Assembly: GCA_903860745.1 (NCBI GenBank)
Contig: CAIORQ010000073.1
Location: forward strand, 1-46,052
Length of the DNA stretch: 46,052 bases
From: an uncultured Actinomycetes bacterium
GTDB lineage: Bacteria; Actinomycetota; Acidimicrobiia; Acidimicrobiales; RAAP-2
Direction: 5' to 3'
The notes under the pieces are model-generated. The model worked only from the letters and a program-made list of their open reading frames with translations. It did not search any database and was not told where the DNA came from. Made by a program: the position numbers and the translations under genes. Position 1 is the first letter of the stretch; every line of letters starts with the position of its first letter. Positions 8,918 through 17,809 of this stretch are shown piece after piece.

Positions 8918-8938
8918 GGGGGCTTGTCTGAAACCCCC
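8918..8938 (+). other. GC hairpin between sensor and transporter genes
   Basis: GGGGG (8918-8922) can pair with CCCCC (8934-8938) across an 11-nt loop, in the 179-bp gap between the MgtE-like and NRAMP genes. It could be a terminator or part of a leader; I recognise no riboswitch consensus. Confidence 0.3.
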
Positions 8939-9020
8939 CAGTACCGGCTGTAGAGCTGTCCACGACACGACTCAACCTCTGATCAGAGAAGAGGCGCGCC
9001 CCTAGCGTCCTTCGTCCCAC

Positions 9021-9043
9021 GTGGTTGTTTCGCGAACGACCAC
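9021..9043 (+). promoter_or_regulatory. Inverted repeat upstream of NRAMP-family gene
   Basis: GTGGTTGTT at 9021-9029 pairs with AACGACCAC at 9035-9043 (one G-T pair). It ends 10 nt before the Shine-Dalgarno at 9054-9060. It could be a repressor operator or an RNA hairpin controlling translation. Confidence 0.4.
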
Positions 9044-9066
9044 GAGAGAACGAAAGGAGGTGGCGC

Positions 9067-10641
9067 GTGAGCGAGAAGTCGACCGAACATCAGATCACCG
9101 GGGCCTTCGGCACCATCGGCTCCCACGACGCCGGCGCCCGACGCGGCGCCCGCGCGCGCCTCCTCACCCTGCTCGCCATCATCGGACCTGGTCTCCTCGT
9201 GATGGTGGGCGACAACGACGCCGGCGGAGTCTCGACCTACGCCCAGGCGGGGCAGAACTACGGCTACACGCTGCTGTGGACCCTGCCGATGCTCATCCCG
9301 GTGCTGATCATCGTCCAGGAGATGGTGGCGCGCCTGGGGGCGGTGACCGGTGTGGGTCACGGCCGTCTGATCCGTGAGCGCTTCGGGCGCTACTGGGCCA
9401 ACGTGTCCATCTCCTCGATCCTCTTCTTGAACTTCCTCATTATCATCACCGAGTTCATCGGCATCTCCTTGTCGATGGAGTACTTCGGCGTCTCACCGTA
9501 TTGGTCGGTGCCGGTCGCGGTGCTCCTGCTCTTCGCGGTGACGGCCTCGGGTTCCTTCCAGCGCTGGGAACGCTTCATGATGCTCTTCGTCGCCGTCAAC
9601 TTCTTCGTCGTCCCCCTTATCGTCCTGGCTCACCCGCACTATTCGTCGGTGTTCGTGCACGCCGCCGTACCCTCGATCCGCGGCGGCGCCAGTTCCAGCG
9701 CGGTCCTGTTGATCATCTCGATCATCGGAACGACGGTGGCGCCCTGGCAGTTGTATTTCCAGCAGTCCAACATCGTCGACAAGAAGATCACCCCTCGCTG
9801 GCTCAACTACGAACGCGTCGACACCATCATCGGTTCGGTGATCGTCGTCATCGGGGCGGGGGCCCTCATCGCGACGACGGCGGGCCTGGCGCAGCACGGC
9901 GGTACCAACGCCTTCACCTCGGCCCTGGGCGTCGCCCGCGGCCTCAACCACTACCTGGGGCACGGGACCGGGGCCCTCTTCGCCATCCTGCTCTTGAACG
10001 CCTCGATCATCGGCGCGGCGGCGGTGACGCTGGCCAGTTCCTACGCGCTGGGGGACTTGTCGAACTCGACGCAGAGCCTCGACGCGCGCTTCCGTGACGC
10101 CAAGGCCTTCTACGGCGCCTTCGCCGGACTCTTGGTGGTGGCGGGCACGGTCGCGGTGATCCCGCACGCGCCCCTGGGGCTCATCACCCTGGCGGTGCAG
10201 GCCATCTGCGGCCTGATGCTTCCCTCCACCACGATCACCGTCCTGCTGCTGTGCAACGACCGCGAGGTCATGGGCCCCTGGACGAACCCCAAGTGGCTCA
10301 ACGCGATCGCCGTCACCATCGTCGCGGTGCTCATCGTGCTGTCCATCACCATGATGGTCTCGACGCTGTTCCCCTCGGTCAACGTCATCGGGCTGCTCGA
10401 GGCGATGGCCGCGGCCGCCGTCGTCGGGCTCGCCGTGGGCCTGCCCATCGGCCTGCGGCGGCTCGCGACGCCACCCACCTACGACGTGGACCGCCGCGAC
10501 TGGCGCACCCCGCGACTGACCCTGTTGGCGCCCGTGTCGATGTCGCGCTCGCGCCGCTGGCTGATGCGCGGCCAGAGCACCTACCTCCTGATCGCCGGCA
10601 CGCTCCTGATCGTGCGCATCGTCCAACTCGCCACCTCCTAG
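9067..10641 (+). CDS. NRAMP-family divalent metal transporter, NRMT-like
   Basis: Integral membrane transporter, 524 residues and about 11 helices. The GTG start is fixed by AAGGAGG at 9054-9060. The TM1 region reads GPGLLVMVGDNDAGGVSTY, so the canonical metal motif DPGN is DAGG (51-54). In TM6 the canonical MPHNLY is APWQLY (225-230), so the soft-metal methionine is alanine and the histidine is tryptophan. The described NRMT branch, which carries Mg2+, also has this Met-to-Ala change. Together with the MgtE-like sensor directly upstream, this points to Mg2+ rather than Mn2+ or Fe2+. The substrate is inferred. Confidence 0.85.
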   Translation: MSEKSTEHQITGAFGTIGSHDAGARRGARARLLTLLAIIGPGLLVMVGDNDAGGVSTYAQAGQNYGYTLLWTLPMLIPVLIIVQEMVARLGAVTGVGHGRLIRERFGRYWANVSISSILFLNFLIIITEFIGISLSMEYFGVSPYWSVPVAVLLLFAVTASGSFQRWERFMMLFVAVNFFVVPLIVLAHPHYSSVFVHAAVPSIRGGASSSAVLLIISIIGTTVAPWQLYFQQSNIVDKKITPRWLNYERVDTIIGSVIVVIGAGALIATTAGLAQHGGTNAFTSALGVARGLNHYLGHGTGALFAILLLNASIIGAAAVTLASSYALGDLSNSTQSLDARFRDAKAFYGAFAGLLVVAGTVAVIPHAPLGLITLAVQAICGLMLPSTTITVLLLCNDREVMGPWTNPKWLNAIAVTIVAVLIVLSITMMVSTLFPSVNVIGLLEAMAAAAVVGLAVGLPIGLRRLATPPTYDVDRRDWRTPRLTLLAPVSMSRSRRWLMRGQSTYLLIAGTLLIVRIVQLATS

Positions 10642-10644
10642 CCT
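10639..10644 (+). promoter_or_regulatory. -10 box of leaderless PIG-L gene promoter
   Basis: TAGCCT lies exactly 7 nt before ATG 10652, inside the stop-codon region of the transporter gene. No Shine-Dalgarno is present. Confidence 0.5.
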
Positions 10645-10651
10645 CGTCACC

Positions 10652-11467
10652 ATGCGAGCCCGTACCCTGCTCCTGGTGCACGCGCACCCCGACGACGAGT
10701 CGCTCTTCACGGGCGGGGTCATCGCGCACTACGCCGCCCTCGGCGTGCGCACCGTGTTGGTGACCTGCACCCTGGGTCAGCTGGGCTTCGACAGCCAGGG
10801 GCGCGAGGGCTGGGACCCGGACCACGACGCCGCGGCGACGGCGGCCACGCGAGCGGGGGAACTGCGCCGAGCGGCCACGGTGCTCGGCGTCGATCGCCAC
10901 GTCACGCTGGGCTTCAAGGACTCGGGTATGTCGGGTTGGGCGAGCAATGCCGACCCCGACGCCTTCGTCACCGCCGACGTCGAAGCCACCGCGCGGCTCC
11001 TCGCGGCCGTGATCGACCAGGAGGACGCCCAGGTCGTGCTCACCTACGACGAACACGGCTTCTACGGACACCCGGACCACGTCGCGGCGCATCGGGTGAC
11101 CCGACGCGCGGTCGAACTCAGTGCCCGGGCGCGCCGCCTCTTCTACCCGGTCGTGCCGCGGGGGGTGCTCGACGAGTTCATCTCGCGCGCGCGCGACAGC
11201 GGCGTCTATCTGCCGCCGTGGATCCTCGAGGCCGTCGCCGAGACTCCCGACGAGGCGGTCGCCGCCGTCATCGACGTCGCCGCGGTGGCGCCGATCAAGC
11301 ATCGGGCCATCGCCGCGCACGCCTCTCAGCTCGACAACGCCGATCTCGTGGCGATGGACGAGGAGGCCTTCGCGCTGCTCTTCGGTCGGGAGTACTACCA
11401 GCTCGGGTGGGAAAGGTCCCCGTCGTCGCTAGCCTGTGACGATGATTTGTTCAAAGGACTGCCGTGA
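10652..11467 (+). CDS. PIG-L/LmbE-family deacetylase (MshB/Mca-like)
   Basis: Zn-dependent N-acetylglucosaminyl deacetylase-fold protein, 271 residues. Zinc ligands are His12 and Asp15 in AHPDDE and His143 in GHPDH; Asp14 is the likely catalytic base. In actinobacteria this family includes MshB (mycothiol synthesis) and Mca (mycothiol-conjugate amidase). It overlaps the next PIG-L gene by 4 nt (GTGA), so the two are translationally coupled. Which one acts as MshB and which as Mca cannot be settled by eye; this one lacks the acidic insertion of its partner. Confidence 0.85.
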   Translation: MRARTLLLVHAHPDDESLFTGGVIAHYAALGVRTVLVTCTLGQLGFDSQGREGWDPDHDAAATAATRAGELRRAATVLGVDRHVTLGFKDSGMSGWASNADPDAFVTADVEATARLLAAVIDQEDAQVVLTYDEHGFYGHPDHVAAHRVTRRAVELSARARRLFYPVVPRGVLDEFISRARDSGVYLPPWILEAVAETPDEAVAAVIDVAAVAPIKHRAIAAHASQLDNADLVAMDEEAFALLFGREYYQLGWERSPSSLACDDDLFKGLP

Positions 11468-12327
11468 GTGACTTGACCTTCCTGGCGGTGCACGCGCACC
11501 CCGACGACGAGGCCACCTCCACGGGCGGCGTCTACCGGCTCCTGGCCGACCAGGGGGTGCGCACGGTGCTGGTGACCTGCACCAACGGAGAGTGCGGTGA
11601 CGACCCCGACGGGGCCAAGCCCGACGCCGACCACCACGACGGCGACCTCGTCGCCGCGGTGCGGGCCAAGGAGCTCGACCGGGCCGTGGAGGTGCTGGGC
11701 ATCGACCGCCTGGTGCGCCTGGGGTATCGCGACTCGGGGATGATGGGCTGGCCCCAGAACGACGACCCCGAGTGCTTCTGGGCGACGTCGGTCGACGAGG
11801 CCGCCAGTCGCTTGGCCGGCGTGCTGCTCCAGGAGCGGCCCCAGGTCGTGATGACCTACAACGAGTTCGGCTTCTACGGCCACCCCGACCACATCCAGGC
11901 CAATCGCGTCACCCGTGCGGCCCTCAAGCTGCTCGACTACGAGCCGACCCTCTACTACAACGCCATCCCCAACTCGGTCATGGCGATCATGCGGGCGCGC
12001 TGGGAGGAGGAGGACCGTCGTCGGGCCGAGGAGGACGCCGCCAAGGGCATCGTCCGCGAGCCCGAGGGGCCGCCGTCGGTCGACGGCGAGCCGATCGACA
12101 TGGGCACCGCCGACGAGCTCATCGGGGCGGCCATCGACGTGACGAGCGTGACCGACGCCAAGTACGACGCCCTGGCCGCCCACGCCTCGCAGATCGGTGA
12201 CTCCTTCTGGCTCAAGATGACCAGGGACGAGTTCCGCGCGGCCATGGGCACCGAGTGGTTCGTGCGGGTCACCAACCCTCGCGGTCTCGAGGGCCGAGTG
12301 ACCGACCTCTTCGCGGGGTATCGCTAG
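11464..12327 (+). CDS. mca: PIG-L deacetylase, mycothiol conjugate amidase-like
   Basis: 287-residue paralogue of the gene upstream, with the same zinc site: His12 and Asp15 in AHPDDE, and His143 in GHPDH. Its length and the extra charged helix at about 177-200 (ARWEEEDRRRAEEDAA) resemble mycobacterial Mca, which cleaves mycothiol S-conjugates to mercapturic acids and so detoxifies electrophiles. The GTG start overlaps the previous stop. A strong shared terminator follows. The assignment to Mca over MshB rests on length and shape only. Confidence 0.72.
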   Translation: MSDLTFLAVHAHPDDEATSTGGVYRLLADQGVRTVLVTCTNGECGDDPDGAKPDADHHDGDLVAAVRAKELDRAVEVLGIDRLVRLGYRDSGMMGWPQNDDPECFWATSVDEAASRLAGVLLQERPQVVMTYNEFGFYGHPDHIQANRVTRAALKLLDYEPTLYYNAIPNSVMAIMRARWEEEDRRRAEEDAAKGIVREPEGPPSVDGEPIDMGTADELIGAAIDVTSVTDAKYDALAAHASQIGDSFWLKMTRDEFRAAMGTEWFVRVTNPRGLEGRVTDLFAGYR

Positions 12328-12356
12328 GAGTCCGACCACGGCGCCACGAGACCTGA

Positions 12357-12396
12357 CGCGAAGAACCGGGGCCTTCGCGGGCCCCGGTTCTTCGCG
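12357..12396. terminator. Strong bidirectional terminator
   Basis: A perfect 17-bp stem (12357-12373 with 12380-12396) closes a 6-nt TTCGCG loop. It lies between the convergent PIG-L and amino acid permease genes and has the composition to stop transcripts from both sides. Confidence 0.85.
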
Positions 12397-12416
12397 TCGC
12401 GATAGTGACGAGCGGA

Positions 12417-14075
12417 CTACTCGTGCTCGGGGTGCTCGTGACGGTCGTGCTCCTCGATGTCGTGCTCGATGGTCGCGATCGGGTGGTGCAGCAGCTCGTG
12501 CAGGTGCTCCTCCTCCGCAACCTCCTCGAGGTTGAGTTCGCGCTCGATGGCCGCCAACTCCTCGGGGGTGCCCTGGACCTTGGGACCGGTGAACCACTTG
12601 CGCGCGCTCACCAGCCAGTAGACCGTGGCGAAACCGATCACTACGAGGACGGCCACGGGGGCGTAGTTGAAGTTCGCGACGTGGATCGGGCTGACCTGCG
12701 GCAACAGCAGCATGATGCAGATGAACACCGTCCAGATCGTGGCGACGACGCCGTTGATCACGCCGTACTTGCCCAGGTTCCACGGTCCGGCCTTGAAGTC
12801 GCCGCCCGCGCGAACGCGTAGGAAGACCGGGATGATGTAGGCGATGTACAGACCGATGACCGCGATGGAGGTCACCGCGGCGTAGGCCGCGTAGTTGAAC
12901 CAGTACGGGAACACCAAGATGAACGCGCCGATGGCCCCGAACCACACGGCGTTTGTCGGCGTGCGGGTGCGGGCGTTGATCTTGTGCCAGGTGCGGTGAC
13001 CGGGGACGGCCCCGTCGCGCGAGAAGGCGTAGATCATGCGCGAGTTCGCCGTGATGCTCGACATGCCGCAGAAGAATTGGGCGACGATGGCGATCAGCAG
13101 CAGGAACAGTCCACCGCCCTTGCCCAGGGCGTCGACGAAGATCTGACCCGGAGCGACGAGCGCTCCTGCCTCGGAGGTGTACTTGCCCGGCTGGATGGCG
13201 AAGCTGACGCCGACGAGCAGGATCCATCCCGCGACGATGGAGACGACGATCGACATCACGATGCCCTTGGGACCGGCGGTGTCAGCCTTGTGCGTCTCCT
13301 CGGTCATGTGCGCCGAGGCGTCGTAGCCCGTCAAGGTGTACTGGGCGTTCAACAGACCGATCAGGAAGACGTAGAACGGATACTTGTTGAAGCCGGTGTT
13401 GTTGACGAAGTGGGTGAAGACGTACGACGCGCTCTGGTGGTGCGAGGGCACGAAGACCAACACGGCCACGATGATTGCCACGCCGACGAGGTGCCACCAG
13501 ACGCTGACGTTGGCCAACTTCGCCACCAGGTTGACCCCGAAGGTGTTGAGCAAGGCGTGCGCCACCAGGAGCAGGCCGGTGATGAGGACCACCTCGTGCT
13601 GGGTGGTGTGGGCCTCCACATTGGGCGACAGGACGTTGGCGTACTGGAGGAAGCCCGTGATGAACAAGCCGCAGCCGAAGTCGATGCCCGCGGTCACCGC
13701 GACCTGGCCCAGGAGGTTGAACCACCCGGTGAACCACGACCACAGGGCCGAGTTCTGCTTGGCCAGCTTGGCCGACCAGTAGTAGAGGCCACCGGCGGTG
13801 GGGTAACTCGAACAGACCTCTGCCATGCCCAAGCCGACGAGGACCACGAAGGCACCGACCAGCAGCCAGCCCCAGATCATGGTCATCGGACCGCCGGTGT
13901 TCATCCCGAACGAGAACAGGGTGAGGCATCCGGACAAGATGGAGATGATGGTGAACGAGACCGCGAAGTTCGAGAAGCCGGACATACCGCGCTTCAGCTC
14001 CTGGGCGTAGCCCAGCTCGTGGAGCTTGGCCTCGTCGCTCGTCATTGCTCCACCCTGGGGTGGTGTTGTACTCAT
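12417..14075 (-). CDS. APC-family amino acid/amine permease
   Basis: Membrane transporter of 552 residues with about 12 helices and a charged His/Glu-rich C-terminal tail. The N-terminal helix motif GFSNFAVSFTIISILSG and the following GGP resemble GABA, choline and amino acid permeases of the ACT branch of the APC superfamily. The start is supported by AAAGGAG about 9 nt upstream. It leads a divergent locus with two SDRs, a glutamine-synthetase-like ligase and an aldehyde dehydrogenase, so a probable substrate is an amine, polyamine, ethanolamine or GABA. The tail contains repeated HEHDRHEH-like residues, possibly metal-binding but more likely simple low complexity. Confidence 0.82.
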   Translation of the reverse strand: MSTTPPQGGAMTSDEAKLHELGYAQELKRGMSGFSNFAVSFTIISILSGCLTLFSFGMNTGGPMTMIWGWLLVGAFVVLVGLGMAEVCSSYPTAGGLYYWSAKLAKQNSALWSWFTGWFNLLGQVAVTAGIDFGCGLFITGFLQYANVLSPNVEAHTTQHEVVLITGLLLVAHALLNTFGVNLVAKLANVSVWWHLVGVAIIVAVLVFVPSHHQSASYVFTHFVNNTGFNKYPFYVFLIGLLNAQYTLTGYDASAHMTEETHKADTAGPKGIVMSIVVSIVAGWILLVGVSFAIQPGKYTSEAGALVAPGQIFVDALGKGGGLFLLLIAIVAQFFCGMSSITANSRMIYAFSRDGAVPGHRTWHKINARTRTPTNAVWFGAIGAFILVFPYWFNYAAYAAVTSIAVIGLYIAYIIPVFLRVRAGGDFKAGPWNLGKYGVINGVVATIWTVFICIMLLLPQVSPIHVANFNYAPVAVLVVIGFATVYWLVSARKWFTGPKVQGTPEELAAIERELNLEEVAEEEHLHELLHHPIATIEHDIEEHDRHEHPEHE

Positions 14076-14133
14076 GTATTTCTTCTCCTTTACGGCCGCG
14101 GCCGTGTCTCGCTCTTCGTGAATTGAGGCGACT

Positions 14134-14898
14134 CTACTGAGAGGTCATCCCTCCGTCGACCAGGACGACGCTGCCGGTCATCAGACTGGCCTCGTCGGAC
14201 GCGAGGAAGAGGACGACGTTGGCGATCTCACTGGGCTCGCCCGGCCGACCGATGGGCTGGAAGGAGTCGATGGTGTCATAGACCTTCTGCAGACCGCCCA
14301 GCATCTCGGCGTGCGCGTAGTTGATGGGCGTGTCCACCCAGCCCGGGCACACCACGTTGCAGCGGATGCCGCGCTTCGCGTAGTCCAGGGCGACGCCCTT
14401 GGTGAGCATGACCGAGGCGCCCTTGGAGGCGGAGTAGACGGCGAGGAAGGGCTCGGACACGACGCCGTTGACGCTCGAGATGTTGATGATCGAGCCGTTG
14501 CGGTCGAGCATGTGGGGGATGGCCGCGCGGCAACCATAGATCTGGCCCTTGACGTTGACCGCCAGCGTTCGGTCGATGACCTCGTCGCTGACCTCGTGCA
14601 GGACTCCGGGGATGTTGACGCCCGCGTTGTTCACCAGCACGTCGAGCTGGCCCCACCTCTCGACGGCGTCGGCGATCATCGCATCCACCGCGCGAGGATC
14701 GGCGACGTCCACTGCGCGCGAGGCGGCGCTTCCGCCGGCACTGCGTATCTCGTCGGCGGTGGCGGCCGCGGAGTCACCGTTGATGTCGGCGCACAGGACG
14801 TGCCCACCCTCGGCGGCGAGGCGTTGGGCGGTGGCGCGACCGATGCCCGAACCGGCGCCCGTCACCACGCAGACCTTCCCGGCGATGCGTCCCGTCAT
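14134..14898 (-). CDS. SDR-family oxidoreductase
   Basis: Classical short-chain dehydrogenase/reductase, 254 residues. Visible features are the cofactor motif TGAGSGIG (13-20), Asp38 that favours NAD(H), NNAG at 90-93, and catalytic Ser142, Tyr155 and Lys159. The substrate is unknown. It is transcribed with the downstream permease gene (gap 58 bp) and divergently from the glutamine-synthetase-like gene, so it may oxidise an amino alcohol or a hydroxy intermediate in that pathway. A Shine-Dalgarno-like AAGGGGA lies upstream of the ATG. Confidence 0.85.
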   Translation of the reverse strand: MTGRIAGKVCVVTGAGSGIGRATAQRLAAEGGHVLCADINGDSAAATADEIRSAGGSAASRAVDVADPRAVDAMIADAVERWGQLDVLVNNAGVNIPGVLHEVSDEVIDRTLAVNVKGQIYGCRAAIPHMLDRNGSIINISSVNGVVSEPFLAVYSASKGASVMLTKGVALDYAKRGIRCNVVCPGWVDTPINYAHAEMLGGLQKVYDTIDSFQPIGRPGEPSEIANVVLFLASDEASLMTGSVVLVDGGMTSQ

Positions 14899-15086
14899 GG
14901 TCGATCCGTCCCCTTCCCCCTTGGTGGCAGTCGCCTCTTATATTCCTCTTGGTCTATCACTGAAATTGTCAGGAATTGGGTCCGGAACATGAATTTCGTC
15001 CTCCCGAACGCCCCCTGGAGGAGTGACGGAACTTCACTAGTATCGGCAAAGGCCCATGCGGAAGGCGCCTGCTCAAAGGAGAGCCC
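14899..15086. promoter_or_regulatory. Divergent promoter region of amine-catabolism locus
   Basis: 188 bp, richer in A/T than its flanks around 14940-15000. It contains a spaced inverted repeat GAAATT (14961-14966) / AATTTC that could bind a regulator, and TAGTAT at about 15040 as a possible -10 box for the ligase operon. No regulator gene is adjacent. The elements are suggestive only. Confidence 0.3.
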
Positions 15087-16454
15087 ATGACATCAGCAGT
15101 CCCGGGACGCCTGTCGCGCGAGGAGTTGTTGGACCAGATCGCGCGGGGTGACGTCGACACCGTCGTGATGGCCGTGACCGACATGCAGGGGCGCCTTCAG
15201 GGCAAGCGCGTCGACGCCCAGTTCTTCGTCGACGGGCTCCACGAGGGCATCACCGAGGGCTGCAGCTACCTCTTCGCCTCCGACGTCGACATGCGAACTG
15301 TCGACGGCTTCGCCCTGACCTCGTGGGAGCGCGGCTATGGCGACCTCGCCTTCAAGGCCGACTTCACGACCCTGCGCGCGGTGCCGTGGTTCGACAAGAC
15401 GGTGATCGTCTTCTGCGACGTGGAGACCGTCGAGGGAGTCCCGGTGGCGCCGTCGCCGCGCCAGGTCCTCCAGCACCAGGTCGACCGCCTGGCCGAACGG
15501 GGCTGGCGCGGTCTGGCCGGCACCGAGCTCGAGTTCATCGTCTTCAACACCACCTACGAGGACGCCTGGAACTCGGGGTATCGCAACCTGGTCCCGGCGA
15601 ACCAGTACAACGTGGACTACTCGCTGCAGGGCACCTCGCGCATCGAGCCCCTCCTGGGACGTATCCGGCGCTCCATGCGCGGCGCCGGCATGGTCGTCGA
15701 ATCGGTCAAGGGCGAGTGCAACTTCGGCCAGCACGAGATCGCCTTCAAGTACGCCGAGCTGGTCGACAAGTGCGACGAGCACGGCCTCTACAAGCTCGGC
15801 GCGAAGGAGATCGCCGCCCAGGACGGCTACAGCCTCACCTTCATGGCCAAGTACAACGAGCGCGAGGGCAACTCCTGCCACATCCACCTCTCGCTGCGCG
15901 ACTCGCAGAACCAGCCGGTCTTCGCCGGGGACCGCGAGCACGGCATGTCCGAGACCTTCGAGCACTTCCTGGCCGGACAGCTCGCCTACGGCCGCGAGCT
16001 CTCCTTGCTCCTGGCACCCAACATCAACTCCTACAAGCGCTTCGTCGAGGGCTCCTTCGCGCCGACGGCCCTGTTGTGGGGCATCGACAACCGGACCTGC
16101 GCCTTCCGGGTGGTGGGCCACGGTCCGGCGATCCGCTTCGAGTGCCGCATCCCCGGCGGCGACGTGAACCAGTACATGGCGATCGCCGCCCTGGTGGCCG
16201 CGGGCCTGCGCGGCGTCGACGAGGGACTCGAGCTCGCGCCGGCCTTCGCGGGCAACGCCTACGTGGCCGACGCGCCGCGCGTGCCCACGACGCTGCGCGA
16301 GGCCATGGAGCTCTTCGACCAGTCAGCGGTGGCGCGTGACGCCTTCGGCGACGAGGTCGTCGACCACTACGTGCAGGCCGCGCGCGTCGAGGTGGACACG
16401 TATAACGCGGCCGTCACCGATTGGGAACGCTACCGAGGATTCGAACGGCTATGA
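15087..16454 (+). CDS. Glutamine synthetase-family gamma-glutamyl-amine ligase
   Basis: GS-fold enzyme of 455 residues that uses ATP to join glutamate to an amine. It carries the GS ATP/Mg motifs ECNFGQHEI, NSCHIHLS and the Arg-containing RFECRIPGGDVNQY. The tyrosine adenylylation loop of true GlnA is not seen. The operon partner genes (aldehyde dehydrogenase then SDR) match the order around mycobacterial glnA4 (Rv2860c-Rv2857c), so the substrate is more likely a polyamine, ethanolamine or monoamine than ammonia. The ribosome site AAAGGAG is 5-6 nt before ATG. The gene overlaps the dehydrogenase by 4 nt (ATGA). Confidence 0.85.
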   Translation: MTSAVPGRLSREELLDQIARGDVDTVVMAVTDMQGRLQGKRVDAQFFVDGLHEGITEGCSYLFASDVDMRTVDGFALTSWERGYGDLAFKADFTTLRAVPWFDKTVIVFCDVETVEGVPVAPSPRQVLQHQVDRLAERGWRGLAGTELEFIVFNTTYEDAWNSGYRNLVPANQYNVDYSLQGTSRIEPLLGRIRRSMRGAGMVVESVKGECNFGQHEIAFKYAELVDKCDEHGLYKLGAKEIAAQDGYSLTFMAKYNEREGNSCHIHLSLRDSQNQPVFAGDREHGMSETFEHFLAGQLAYGRELSLLLAPNINSYKRFVEGSFAPTALLWGIDNRTCAFRVVGHGPAIRFECRIPGGDVNQYMAIAALVAAGLRGVDEGLELAPAFAGNAYVADAPRVPTTLREAMELFDQSAVARDAFGDEVVDHYVQAARVEVDTYNAAVTDWERYRGFERL

Positions 16455-17809
16455 GCTTTGACGTCATCAACCCCGCCACCGAGGAGGTGGTCACCAGCAT
16501 CGAGCTCGTCGACGTCGACGAGACCGACCGCGCCATCGAGCGCAGCCAGAAGGCCTTCGAGTCCTGGCGGCGCGTCACCCCGGCGGACCGCGCGCGGCTG
16601 CTGCGCCGCTTCGCGGCCGTGGTGGACGAGCACAACGAGGAGCTCGCCCAGCTCGAGGTGGCCAATTCGGGCCACACCGTCTCCAACGCCCGTTGGGAGG
16701 CCGGCAACGTCCGCGACGTCCTCAACTACTACGCGGGTGCCCCCGAGCGTCACTCGGGCAAGCAGATCCCCGTGGCCGGGGGAGTGGACATCACCTTCTA
16801 CGAGCCCCTGGGCGTGGTGGGCATCATCGTGCCCTGGAACTTCCCGATGCCCATCGCCGGATGGGGTCTGGGCCCGGCCCTGGCGGCGGGCAACACCGTC
16901 GTGATGAAGCCCGCGACCCTGACGCCCCTCACCGCGATGCGTCTGGCGCAACTGGCGCTCGAGGCCGGCATCCCCGAGGACGTCTTCCAGGTCCTGCCCG
17001 GGGCCGGAGCGAGCGTGGGGTACCGCTTCGTGACCCACCCCGCGGTGCGCAAGGTCTGTTTCACCGGGTCCAACGACGCCGGGCGCAAGATCATGTCCGG
17101 CTGTGCCGACCAGGTCAAGCGCGTCACCCTCGAACTGGGCGGCAAGAGCGCCAACATCGTCTTCGCCGACGCGGACGTGGCCAAGGCCGCCGCGATGGCG
17201 CCCTACGCGGTCTTCGACAACGCGGGCCAGGACTGCTGCGCGCGTTCGCGCATCCTCGTCGAGGCCAGCGCCTACGACCGCTTCATGGAGCACTTCGAAG
17301 TGGCCGTCAAGGGCGTCAAGGTGATGGACCCGAGCGACGACGCCAGCGAGATGGGCCCGCTCATCTCGGCGGGCCAGCGTGAGAGCGTGCTCGGCTACGT
17401 GGACGAGTCGGCCGTGGCCTTCCGCGGCAGCGCCCCCGAGGGCCGGGGGTATTGGATGGCCCCCACGGTGCTCGAGACCCGCGACACGTCCGAGAAGGCC
17501 TTCGTCGAGGAGATCTTCGGACCGGTGGTGTCGGTGGTGCGCTTCAGCGACGAGGCCGAGGCCATCCGGCTGGCCAACGACAGCCAGTTCGGCCTCTCGG
17601 GCTCGATCTGGACCCAGAACTCGGGGCGCGCGCTGCGCGTCGCGCGCGGTGTGGAGACGGGGGCCCTCTCGGTCAACTCGAACTCCTCGGTGCGCTACAA
17701 CACCCCCTTCGGTGGATTCAAGATGTCGGGCATCGGGCGTGAGCTCGGTCCCGACGCCCTGCTCGGGTTCAGCGAGGAAAAGAACGTCTTTATTTCAACG
17801 GAGGAATGA
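16451..17809 (+). CDS. Aldehyde dehydrogenase (AldC-like)
   Basis: NAD(P)-dependent aldehyde dehydrogenase, 452 residues. The general base Glu228 is in LELGGK and the nucleophile Cys262 in NAGQDCCARSR; the PWNFP motif (128-132) lies in the cofactor pocket. It starts inside the stop of the GS-like ligase (ATGA) and overlaps the downstream SDR, so the three are one translational unit. The expected role is oxidation of gamma-glutamyl-aminoaldehyde made after glutamylation of an amine. The frame opens further upstream, but ATG 16451 matches the coupling and the family N-terminus. Confidence 0.88.
   Translation: MSFDVINPATEEVVTSIELVDVDETDRAIERSQKAFESWRRVTPADRARLLRRFAAVVDEHNEELAQLEVANSGHTVSNARWEAGNVRDVLNYYAGAPERHSGKQIPVAGGVDITFYEPLGVVGIIVPWNFPMPIAGWGLGPALAAGNTVVMKPATLTPLTAMRLAQLALEAGIPEDVFQVLPGAGASVGYRFVTHPAVRKVCFTGSNDAGRKIMSGCADQVKRVTLELGGKSANIVFADADVAKAAAMAPYAVFDNAGQDCCARSRILVEASAYDRFMEHFEVAVKGVKVMDPSDDASEMGPLISAGQRESVLGYVDESAVAFRGSAPEGRGYWMAPTVLETRDTSEKAFVEEIFGPVVSVVRFSDEAEAIRLANDSQFGLSGSIWTQNSGRALRVARGVETGALSVNSNSSVRYNTPFGGFKMSGIGRELGPDALLGFSEEKNVFISTEE

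Noticed and set aside
8888-9066. Mg2+ (M-box) or Mn2+ (yybP-ykoY) riboswitch before the NRAMP-family gene
   Set aside because: The gap has hairpins but none of the conserved core sequences I know for these classes. A covariance-model search would decide.
11395-13227. 610-codon minus-strand frame across the PIG-L genes
   Set aside because: Shadow of three real genes in other frames, crossing a strong terminator; Arg/His-rich without domains.
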